Of a stretch of DNA of 64,000 bases, positions 26,919 through 36,100 are shown in pieces (position 1 is the stretch's first letter; the number at the start of each line of letters is the position of its first letter). The DNA comes from Martinezella calliandrae (GTDB taxonomy: Bacteria > Pseudomonadota > Alphaproteobacteria > Rhizobiales > Rhizobiaceae). Below the pieces are notes generated by a model that was not told the DNA's origin, searched no databases, and saw only the letters and a list, made by a program, of their open reading frames with translations. Made by a program: the position numbers and the translations under genes. The stretch spans positions 124,001 through 188,000 of the forward strand of contig NZ_JARFYN010000003.1 in assembly GCF_030272695.1 (NCBI RefSeq), read 5' to 3'.

Positions 26919-27907
26919 GCCAAACCGGCAGACACCTTCGGGTCCTTCCCGTGTATGTCCTACTGCCGCCCTATACGCTGCTGATGGACGTTGCCGGGCC
27001 GATGGAGGTTCTGCGTCGCGCCAACATCGAACAGGACGATATCCTGTTCGACTACCGTTTCGTCGCCGCCCGGCCGAAGCAGACGACCTCGATCGGCCTG
27101 ACACTTGCCGATCTCCTACCATTGCCCGATCATGTTCCCGACGACGCCTATGTCGTCGTCTCCGGTAGTGTCACGCCGCCGCCCGATGCGGGCAACATCG
27201 ACGAAGAGAACGGGCTCATCGCCACCTGGCTGAAGACAGCGATTCGTCCGGGCGTCACGCTCGTCACCATCTGCTCGGGAGCCGTGCTTGCCGCCCGCGC
27301 TGGCCTGCTTGAAGGTTATTCCTGCACGACGCACGCGGCCTGCATCAAGGAGGTCCAACACCATGCCCCAACCGCGCGGGTGCTGGACAACCGGCTCTAT
27401 GTCGAGGACCGCGGCCGCTACTCCAGCGCCGGTATCTCGACCGGCACGGATCTGATGCTGCACATCGTCTCCAAGCTCACCTCGCCGATGACGGCGCTGA
27501 CAATCGCCCGCCACATGGTCATCTATATGCGCCGCACTGGTGCCGATCCGCAGCATTCCCCGTGGCTCAGCGGCCGCAACCACGTGCATCCCGCCATCCA
27601 TCGCGTTCAAGATGCAATCATGGCCGATCCTGCGCATGGCTGGTCGCTCCCGGAGCTGGCAGGAATCGGCGCGATGAGTGCGCGGCATATTTCCCGGCTG
27701 TTTCAGGAGCATGCCGGCCTTTCAGTAACCGCCTATGTCAATCTGATGCGCGTTACGCTCGCTCGCGATGTGCTCACCAATTCGCGGCTGGACATGGAGC
27801 GCGTGGCTGAAAAATCCGGTTTCGCCTCGCCGCGGCATATGCGGCGTGTCTGGTCGAAATACAATGAGCTGCCGCCCAGTCACTACCGGCGATCGGCGGT
27901 CGAATAA
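26915..27907 (+). CDS. GlxA-family transcriptional regulator (DJ-1/PfpI domain plus AraC HTH)
   Basis: A 330-residue two-domain regulator. Residues about 10-190 form a DJ-1/PfpI-like domain with VTICSGAVLAARAGLLEG, in which the cysteine sits at the nucleophile-elbow position; residues about 225-325 form an AraC-type double helix-turn-helix (LPELAGIGAMSARHISRLFQEHAG and MERVAEKSGFASPRHMRRVWSKY). It is translationally coupled to the cysteine hydrolase by a four-base overlap, so it may sense the substrate or product of that enzyme and control the pair. Confidence 0.93.
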   Translation: MSQTGRHLRVLPVYVLLPPYTLLMDVAGPMEVLRRANIEQDDILFDYRFVAARPKQTTSIGLTLADLLPLPDHVPDDAYVVVSGSVTPPPDAGNIDEENGLIATWLKTAIRPGVTLVTICSGAVLAARAGLLEGYSCTTHAACIKEVQHHAPTARVLDNRLYVEDRGRYSSAGISTGTDLMLHIVSKLTSPMTALTIARHMVIYMRRTGADPQHSPWLSGRNHVHPAIHRVQDAIMADPAHGWSLPELAGIGAMSARHISRLFQEHAGLSVTAYVNLMRVTLARDVLTNSRLDMERVAEKSGFASPRHMRRVWSKYNELPPSHYRRSAVE

Positions 27908-28020
27908 AATAAAAGTTAGTGGCATTTCCTGTGACGGGCCGATAATTTTCACCGACGTCCCCTCCTCCTTCCGGCCCTTTCCGGCGCCGATCTTTTGCTC
28001 AAGTGATTTGGAGAGTCATT

Positions 28021-28971
28021 ATGGAAATGCGTAAGCTTGGACGAACTGACCTTTTCACCGCGCCGATCGTCTTCGGCGGCAATGTTTTTGGCTGGACCGC
28101 CGATGAGAAAACCTCCTACGCTCTGCTCGATGCATTCTTCGATGCCGGCTTCAACACGATCGACACCGCCGATGTCTATTCCCGCTGGGTTCCAGGCAAC
28201 AAGGGCGGAGATTCCGAGGAGGTCATCGGCAAATGGCTGAAGCAGGGACACGTTGCCCGCGATAGGGCCATCATCATCACCAAGGTCGGCTCGGAAATGG
28301 GTCCGGGCAAGAAGGGGTTGAAGGCGGACTACATCCTGCAGGCGGTCGAGGATTCTCTGAGGCGGCTGCAAACCGACTATATCGACCTCTATCTCTCGCA
28401 CTGGCCAGACCCGGAAACGGCGCATGGGGAAACGCTCAGCGCCTTTGCCAAGCTGAAGGAACAGGGCAAGATCCGCCATGCCGGCTGCTCCAACCTCAAC
28501 GCTGAGCAGCTGCAGGCCTCCTTCGATGCCGCCAGCAAGGCCGGCCTGCCGCGTTACGACGTGCTGCAGCCCGAATATAACCTCTATGCCCGCGACAGCT
28601 TCGAAGGCCCGCTCGCGGACCTCTGCGTCAAGGAAGAAATCGGCGTCGTCACCTATTTCAGCCTCGCAGCCGGCTTCCTCACCGGCAAATACCGGAGCAA
28701 GGCTGATACTGAGGGCCGCGCGCGCGAAAACCGCGTCACGGCTTACCTCAATGAAAAGGGTTTTCGCATTCTCGCTGCGCTCGATACCGTCGCCGCGGAA
28801 ACCAAGTCGACGCCGGCCGATGTCGCGCTCGCCTGGTTGCTGCGCAAAAGGGGCGTCACCGCGCCGATCGCCAGCGCCACCAGCCTCAGCCAGCTCGATG
28901 CGCTGATCAATTCGACGAAGCTTTCGCTTTCCGACGAAGCCATGAGCCTGCTCGACAGAGCGGGCGAATAA
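28021..28971 (+). CDS. Aldo/keto reductase
   Basis: The 316-residue protein starts at ATG 28021 with GGAGAG about eight bases upstream. It has the AKR barrel pattern: FDAGFNTIDTADVYSRW carrying the catalytic Asp and Tyr, IIITKVGSEMG with the catalytic Lys, DLYLSHWPDPET with the His of the catalytic set, and LAWLLRKRGVTAPIASATSLSQL near the end for NADPH binding. The physiological substrate is unknown. A GNAT gene starts 20 bp downstream and may be co-transcribed. A second AKR gene lies at 30910. Confidence 0.94.
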   Translation: MEMRKLGRTDLFTAPIVFGGNVFGWTADEKTSYALLDAFFDAGFNTIDTADVYSRWVPGNKGGDSEEVIGKWLKQGHVARDRAIIITKVGSEMGPGKKGLKADYILQAVEDSLRRLQTDYIDLYLSHWPDPETAHGETLSAFAKLKEQGKIRHAGCSNLNAEQLQASFDAASKAGLPRYDVLQPEYNLYARDSFEGPLADLCVKEEIGVVTYFSLAAGFLTGKYRSKADTEGRARENRVTAYLNEKGFRILAALDTVAAETKSTPADVALAWLLRKRGVTAPIASATSLSQLDALINSTKLSLSDEAMSLLDRAGE

Positions 28972-28990
28972 AGTAAGCAGGAACCAACCT

Positions 28991-29434
28991 ATGACCATGG
29001 TGATCCGCGATGCCAGACCTGAAGACGAAGCCCGCTGGCGCGAGCTCTGGGCTGACTATCTCGTTTTCTACGGCGTCGGAGTCGCACCCGATATCACCGA
29101 CAAAACATGGCGCCGGGTCTTCGATCCGGCGTCCGCCATCTTCATGCGCGTCGCCGAAGTCGACGGGGAGGTCAAGGGTTTCACGCTCTGCCTGACGCAT
29201 GAGGGCACTTGGGTCCGCGAGCCGGATTGTTATCTGGAAGACCTTTTCGTTGCCGAGAGCGCACGTGGCCATGGTGTGGGCCGGGCGCTGCTGGACGATC
29301 TCGTCGCCCTATGCAAGAAGAACGGCTGGGCGCGGCTTTATTGGCATACGGAAGAGAGCAACACCACGGCCCGCATGCTCTACGACAGCTATGTCGAGAG
29401 CGATGGCCACATCCGTTATCGCATCAATTTTTAA
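28991..29434 (+). CDS. GNAT family N-acetyltransferase
   Basis: A 147-residue single-domain GNAT protein. Motif A is LEDLFVAESARGHGVGRALLDDLVALCKKNGWARLYW (residues about 78-114), including the acetyl-CoA pyrophosphate loop RGHGVGRAL. TEESNTTARMLYDSYVE follows as motif B. The acceptor is unknown. It begins 20 bp after the aldo/keto reductase. Its stop directly abuts the palindromic element at 29435-29481. Confidence 0.92.
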   Translation: MTMVIRDARPEDEARWRELWADYLVFYGVGVAPDITDKTWRRVFDPASAIFMRVAEVDGEVKGFTLCLTHEGTWVREPDCYLEDLFVAESARGHGVGRALLDDLVALCKKNGWARLYWHTEESNTTARMLYDSYVESDGHIRYRINF

Positions 29435-29481
29435 GGCATGATCCCAAAAAGTACGATCAGGTTTTTGGACAAGATCATGCC
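29435..29481. repeat. Palindromic intergenic repeat element (REP-like) at a convergent gene junction
   Basis: The outer arms GGCATGATC (29435-29443) and GATCATGCC (29473-29481) are exact complements; inside them CCAAAAA (29444-29450) pairs with TTTTTGG (29462-29468). The layout GCATGATC, A-rich, then T-rich, GATCATGC is that of a short palindromic element I recall as very common in Rhizobium genomes. It fills the 49-bp gap between the GNAT stop and the stop of the convergent small gene, so it may act as a two-way terminator. Confidence 0.6.
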
Positions 29482-29483
29482 CA

Positions 29484-29786
29484 TCAAGTGACCGATTTCG
29501 GAAACCCTTCGTAGAGAGCGGAATGATCGCCCTGCCAATTTGCCATGCCGCGCTTGGTAAGCGTGCCGCGAGGCTGGGCAAAGCTCTGGATCATCCGTTG
29601 CGGCCGCTCGTGCCATTGTATGTTGAAGGCCCATAATTTCGGGATGAAGCAGAGCGGTGCGTAGGGCAGATGATCATGGATCCACCATGCAAGCTTCCGC
29701 CAATCGCCCTCTTGGCGGCAATTGTCGATCAGCCATGGCACGACGATGCAGACTGCCGCACCCATGCAGCTATTAAGATCGCGCAT
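29484..29786 (-). CDS. Hypothetical 100-residue protein, possibly shortened at the 5' end
   Basis: The frame encodes a Trp-, Cys- and Pro-rich protein (for example NSCMGAAVCIVVPWLIDNC, DWRKLAWWIHDHLPYAPLCF, KLWAFNIQWHERPQRMIQSF), which does not look like a random shadow frame. The ATG at 29786 lacks a good ribosome site, and the same frame stays open for 28 codons further upstream to a stop at 29871 with no ATG, GTG or TTG, so the true start may be missing or lost. No family was recognised. Confidence 0.5.
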   Translation of the reverse strand: MRDLNSCMGAAVCIVVPWLIDNCRQEGDWRKLAWWIHDHLPYAPLCFIPKLWAFNIQWHERPQRMIQSFAQPRGTLTKRGMANWQGDHSALYEGFPKSVT

Positions 29787-29878
29787 ATCCCAGATGTGGT
29801 GGGCGGCAGCGTGGGCGTTGGTCGAGCAATTCAGGCAGCAGCAGAATAACAGCAGCGTGGCTGTTCTCCGCTACTCTC

Positions 29879-30772
29879 CTAATGCCCGGTATATTTGAAG
29901 AAATCGATGAAGGCCCTGAGTGCTGGGCGTATCTGGCGACGACTGGAATAATAGATGCAGAAGCCGGGATAGGGTGCGCACCAGTCCTCCAGCACGCGGA
30001 TGAGTTTGCCCTCGGCCAGTTCCTGCTGCACGCGTATATCGAACAGATAGGCAAGCCCGGCGCCGTTTGCCGCCGCCAAAACAGCGAGCCGGTCCTCGAT
30101 TACGATCAACGGCCCGTCGACCGCCACGATCAACTCACGGCCGTCCTTCTCGAACTCCCAGCGATAGAGGGAGCCGTCCGTAAATCGCCGCTTGATGCAG
30201 CGGTGATGGACGAGGTCGCGCGGATGCAAAGGCTTCTGATTCTTCTCGAAATAGGCCGGGGAACCGGCGATGACGGTGCGAATATCCGGCGAGACCTTCA
30301 CCGCGATCATATCCCCTTCGATGCTCTCCTCCAGCCGAATGCCGGCGTCGAAGCCTTCCTTGACGATATCGCTGAAACCATCCTCGTTGGCGATCTCCAG
30401 CGTAATGTCGGGATAAGTATTCAGGAAATCGCCGAGCCTCGGGGCAAGCAGCAGGTCGGTCGCAAAGCGGGGTGCGGTGATGCGAAGGCTGCCGGCCGGG
30501 CGCCCGCGGGCGGCGAGCGTATCCTCCAAGGCAATATCGATCTCCTCCAGTGCCGGCGCCAAGCGTTCCAGCAGTAGCTTGCCCTCCTCCGTCGGCGCCA
30601 CGCTTCGGGTGGTCCGGGCAAGCAGCCGCACCCCGAGGCTTTCCTCCAGGCTGGAGACGGCATGGCTAACGGCGGAGGGCGCGACCGACAATTCCTTGCC
30701 GGCCGCACGGAAGCTTCGATGGGCGGCAACCGCAGCGAAGACCGCCAATTGGGAGAGCTGAGTTCTGTTCAT
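29879..30772 (-). CDS. LysR family transcriptional regulator
   Basis: A 297-residue LysR protein with HTH at residues about 8-65 (FAAVAAHRSFRAAGKELSVAPSAVSHAVSSLEESLGVRLLARTTRSV) and an effector domain to the C-terminus. It belongs to the branch that often controls divergent oxidoreductases, and here it is divergent from the aldo/keto reductase at 30910 across 137 bp. The intergenic region contains an eight-base palindrome TGCATGCA but no long repeat. Confidence 0.93.
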   Translation of the reverse strand: MNRTQLSQLAVFAAVAAHRSFRAAGKELSVAPSAVSHAVSSLEESLGVRLLARTTRSVAPTEEGKLLLERLAPALEEIDIALEDTLAARGRPAGSLRITAPRFATDLLLAPRLGDFLNTYPDITLEIANEDGFSDIVKEGFDAGIRLEESIEGDMIAVKVSPDIRTVIAGSPAYFEKNQKPLHPRDLVHHRCIKRRFTDGSLYRWEFEKDGRELIVAVDGPLIVIEDRLAVLAAANGAGLAYLFDIRVQQELAEGKLIRVLEDWCAPYPGFCIYYSSRRQIRPALRAFIDFFKYTGH

Positions 30773-30909
30773 TGATCTAAATAATAGAACAGCCCATTTG
30801 GATTTGCATGCATTTTCATTCGTTATCGGCAGGCATAGTTTCTTGCCTGTCGCGCAGCTAGCAATAATGGCCGCCGCAGACCGGAATTAAGCTCAAAAGG
30901 AGCAGGACT

Positions 30910-31905
<996 letters not shown>

Positions 31906-31935
31906 GTCGGTTTTCTGTTTTCTCCTACGCGACAT

Positions 31936-31961
31936 CGGCATCGGCCTCATCGCCGGTGCCG
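31936..31961. terminator. Hairpin between convergent genes
   Basis: CGGCATCGGC (31936-31945) pairs with GCCGGTGCCG (31952-31961), with one G-U pair and a six-base loop. It lies between the aldo/keto reductase stop and the convergent GntR gene stop, and could end both transcripts. There is no clear T-run, so it is only a candidate. Confidence 0.45.
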
Positions 31962-32010
31962 AACTTTCTGGCCCTCAATTGCTTGGATCGAGAGGCAAAG
32001 CGGGAAGCGC

Positions 32011-32760
32011 TTATTCGATGACGAGCTGGACACGGTCGCCGGAGAAACAGGAAATGCCGAAAGAGATCGGACGTCCCTCGGTATCGACGTCGACCTTGTG
32101 TATCTCGATCACCGGCCGCGTCTTCGGCAATTTCAAGGTCAGGGCCTCGCGCGCGCTAGGCAGGCGGGCAATGATGCGGGTGCTCTTGCGCTTGTAGTCG
32201 TTGATCCCGAAGGAGCGGTAGGCGACGGTGCGCGACGGATTCTGCCGCAGCAATTCGTCAATGCCACGGAAGCGTTCGACGGGAAAATAGCTGCGTGCCA
32301 TACTGAGCGGCCGTCCGCTGACTTCACCCATGGAGTCGATCACCACCACTTCAGCGCCGCGCGGCAATTCGAGATTGCGCAATGTAGCGACATCGGCTTC
32401 CTCGATCGAGCTTGCCAGGATACGGCGCTGGCTTTCGAGGCTGGCGCGGCTCATATTTTCGGTCCAGCGTGTGCGCTCACCGAGCGCGTAGGCAATCGCG
32501 TCTTCGGCGACGAAGAGACCGCGGCCATGTTCGATGCGGATCAGGCCCTCTTTTTCCAGTTCGGCCAGCGCCCGGCGAACCGTGAAGCGGCTGACATCGA
32601 AGTGCCTTGCCATGTCGAGTTCGGTCATCAACTGCATGCCGGCAACCAATTTGCCGCCGCGGATATCCTCGCGCAGCGCCGACGCGACACTACGCCACAG
32701 CCGGCCGCGCTCCTGGCCCTCGCCACTATGGATGTCACCGGTTTCTCTCGTTGAAGCCAT
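32011..32760 (-). CDS. GntR/HutC family regulator, PhnF-like
   Basis: The 249-residue protein has a GntR winged helix at residues about 20-85 (LREDIRGGKLVAGMQLMTELDMARHFDVSRFTVRRALAELEKEGLIRIEHGRGLFV) and a UTRA effector domain from about 105 to the end. The pattern resembles PhnF, the phosphonate-related repressor, but no phn gene is present in the window. The divergent neighbour is the alpha-2-macroglobulin gene at 33103. An imperfect inverted repeat in the intergenic region (32866-32899) is a candidate operator. Confidence 0.9.
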   Translation of the reverse strand: MASTRETGDIHSGEGQERGRLWRSVASALREDIRGGKLVAGMQLMTELDMARHFDVSRFTVRRALAELEKEGLIRIEHGRGLFVAEDAIAYALGERTRWTENMSRASLESQRRILASSIEEADVATLRNLELPRGAEVVVIDSMGEVSGRPLSMARSYFPVERFRGIDELLRQNPSRTVAYRSFGINDYKRKSTRIIARLPSAREALTLKLPKTRPVIEIHKVDVDTEGRPISFGISCFSGDRVQLVIE

Positions 32761-32865
32761 GTTTCCGATCCTTTGCGCATGCCCTTCGGGCCAGGTTTAT
32801 CGGGGGACTTCGCCTCACCGAAATCATTTCCGCAATCGTCATAAGGGCGAAACAGACGACCTGTA

Positions 32866-32899
32866 AAGGTCCGTACTGCGAAATTAAGGTACGAACCTT
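32866..32899. promoter_or_regulatory. Imperfect 11-bp inverted repeat between the GntR and alpha-2-macroglobulin genes
   Basis: AAGGTCCGTAC (32866-32876) and GTACGAACCTT (32889-32899) are complementary at ten of eleven positions, twelve bases apart. It lies about 105 bp upstream of the GntR start and about 200 bp upstream of the alpha-2-macroglobulin start. The rest of this 342-bp divergent region (32761-33102) shows no gene. GntR/HutC proteins bind such symmetric sites, and binding here is inferred. Confidence 0.45.
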
Positions 32900-33102
32900 T
32901 GTTGTATTTGGGTTGCGATTTTCCCGTGTTTTTCCGCCGCCGAAGATATTGCGACGGACGCAGGGCGAGTTCTGGTTCAGGGTGTTGCGCCAACGGAACG
33001 GAATGGTCGTAAACCGCGCCGTCATCTCTCGACGTTCGGTTGACAAATTAGCCCGAAGTTTGAAGAGTGCGGCCATCGAAACGGGCAGCGTCGGGGGGAC
33101 TT

Positions 33103-36100
33103 ATGTCTAAGCGGGCGTTCATCGGATTTTCAGCTTTTTTTCTTGCCACTTTCGCCGCCTTGACGCCAGCCAGCACCGCCGATGCCAAGCGGCAGGTGGT
33201 CACCACACAGGATGGCGATTACTTCGGCTTCGATCTGCGCACCGAGCAGAACGTCACGCTGGATCAATGCTCAACATCCTGCATAGGCGATAAATCCTGC
33301 AAGGCCTTCACCTATAATCCCAAGGTGAGATGGTGCTTCCTGAAATCCGATTTCAACCAGCTCAACAGCTTCCCCGGCGCCGTTGCCGGGAAGATCGTCG
33401 AAACCGTCGCAGCCAGCGAGCCAGATATCGGCGCCGCCCCTGCTCTCCCCTTCCTTTCCGACAATTTCGTACAGAGCGCGCGTGATGCGAAAAGCAGGCT
33501 CACGCTCGCCAATGAGCTAAAGGGACAGGGCGTCGAAAGCCTGACGGCGCTCGGCCGCATCGAGCTGACCTCGGGCAATGTCAACAAGGCCTTGAACGCC
33601 TTCCAAGGGGCGCTGTCGCTTGCGCCCGACAACGGTGATCTCTGGATCGAGATGGCGCGGGCCGCCAACACGATAACGAATGATACGACCGTTGCCACCC
33701 AGGCGGCCTACGCTGCCCTCAATGGCTATCAGCTTTCCCGCACAGCGCGCACCCGCGCCGACGCACTTGCCGTGCTCGCCACTTCGCTGCAGAACGCGCA
33801 GAACTATCGCCAGGCGCTAAGCGCGTATAAGGCGAGCCTCGCTCTGGTCGGCTCCCCGGCCATCCAGGCCGCCTACGACGACCTGAGAGCCCGCCAGGGC
33901 TTCCGCGTCACCGGTAACACGCTGGACAATGACAACGCCTCGCCCCGCGCCTGCCTGCAATTCTCCGAAAAACTGGTGAAGAGCGGCGTCGACTACACGC
34001 CCTTCGTGACTGTCAATGGCGCCGCTCCGAAGGGCGTTGATGCCAAGGACAACCAGATTTGCGTCGAGGGCCTCGACTTCGGCCAGCACTACAAGATTTC
34101 GCTGCGCCCGGGCCTGCCCTCCTCCGTCGATGAGGACCTTGCCGCCCAGGTGGACATCGAGGTCTACGTAAAAGACCGCACCGCTTCGATCCGCTTCACC
34201 GGCGACAATTTCGTGCTGCCGTCGACGGCGCGGCGCGGCATCCCCTTGGTTTCGGTGAACACCACAACGGCCAACTTGAAACTCTACCGCATCGGCGACC
34301 GCAACATCGCCCAGCTGCTCAGCAATTCGCAGTTCCTGGCCCAGATGGACAGCTATAGCGCCGAGACGATACAGAATAGCAGCGGCGAACTAGTCTGGCA
34401 GGGTTCGATCGATATCCAGCAGGACTTGAATAAGGACGTCGTCACCAGCTTCCCGGTCGATGAGGCGCTGCCGAAGCGCAAGCCCGGCGTCTACGTCCTA
34501 ACCGCGGTCGCACCGAACGGCGGCCAGGAATGGGATCCGCAGGCAACGCAATGGTTCGTCGTCTCCGATATAGGCGTCACCACCTATGCCGGCACGGACG
34601 GGCTGAACGTCTTCACCCGCTCGCTCGGCAGCGCCAAGCCGATCGCGGGCGTCGAACTGCAACTGCTCGCCAAGAACAACGAAATCCTCGGCACTGCCAA
34701 GACCGATGCGAATGGCCGCGCCACCTTCAGCGCCGGCCTGATGCGCGGCACGGCAGGCATGACCCCGGCCGTCATCACGGCGCAGAACGGCGATCAGGAC
34801 TACGTCTTCCTCGACATGACCCGTGCCGGCTTCGATCTCTCAGACCGCGGCGTCGCCGGGCGCACGGCGCCGGGCGCGATCGATCTGCTGACCTGGACCG
34901 AACGCGGCATTTACCGCGCCGGCGAGACGGTGCACGCCTGCGCTCTTGCCCGCGACGTCAGCTCCGTGGCGGTCGAGAACCTACCGCTCACTTTCGTCTT
35001 CCTGCGCCCCGACGGTGTCGAGGACCGCCGCATCGTTACCGACGGCGGCAAGCTCGGCGGCTACAATGTCGATCTGCCGCTGCAGCAGACCGCAATGCGC
35101 GGCACCTGGACGATGAATATCTATACCGACCCGAAGGGCGCCTCCATCGGCTCGCAGACCTTCCTCGTCGACGATTTCGTGCCGGATCGCATCGAATTCG
35201 ACATGAAGAGCGACGCCAAGGCAATCGAAGTCGGCCAACCCACACCGGTCAATATCGAAGGGAGCTATCTCTATGGCGCGCCGGCCGCCGGCCTAAACCT
35301 CGAAGGCGAAGTGACGCTGAAGCCGACGCGCGAGAGTGCCGACTATAAGGGCTATGAATTCGGCCTCGCCGACGAGGGCGCAGGGCAGGACAACAGCGAT
35401 AGCGACAGCAGCAGCGACAACAAGGCCGAGAGCTCGCAAGTGCCGCTCGAGGACCTACAGCCGCTGGACGAAGACGGAAAGACGACCTTCGACGTTACCA
35501 TCAACGACACGCCTTCGACCACACAGCTCCTCAACGCCAACATCACCGTCCGTATGCAGGAAGCCGGCGGCCGCGCCGTCGAGCGCTCCCTGACGCTGCC
35601 AGTCAAGTCGGATGGACCGCGAATCGGCATCAAGCCAGAATTCGACGGCGATCTCGGCGAAAATTCGATCGGCAATTTCCACGTCATCGCCGTCGACCAG
35701 AACGGCCAGAAGCAGGCCCTGCAGGGCCTGACCTGGAAGCTGCTTAGTGTCGAGCGTGACTACCAATGGTATCGCGACGGCAGTAGCTGGAAATACGAGC
35801 CCGTCATGTCGACCAAGCAGGTCGCCACCGGTACCGCCAACGCCACCCTGGACGGCGCAGAAATTTCGGTGCCGGTCACCTGGGGCCGCTACCGGCTGGA
35901 GGTGGAGACGGCCGACACGAACGGGCCGCAATCCAGCGTCGAATTCGACGCCGGCTGGTATGTCGCCTCGACCTCGACGCAGACTCCCGACGCATTGGAA
36001 ATCGCGCTCGACAAGGCGAGCTACCATGTCGGCGATACGGCCAAGCTGAAGGTGACCTCGCATTATGCCGGACAATTGATGGTGACGGCCGGATCCGAAA

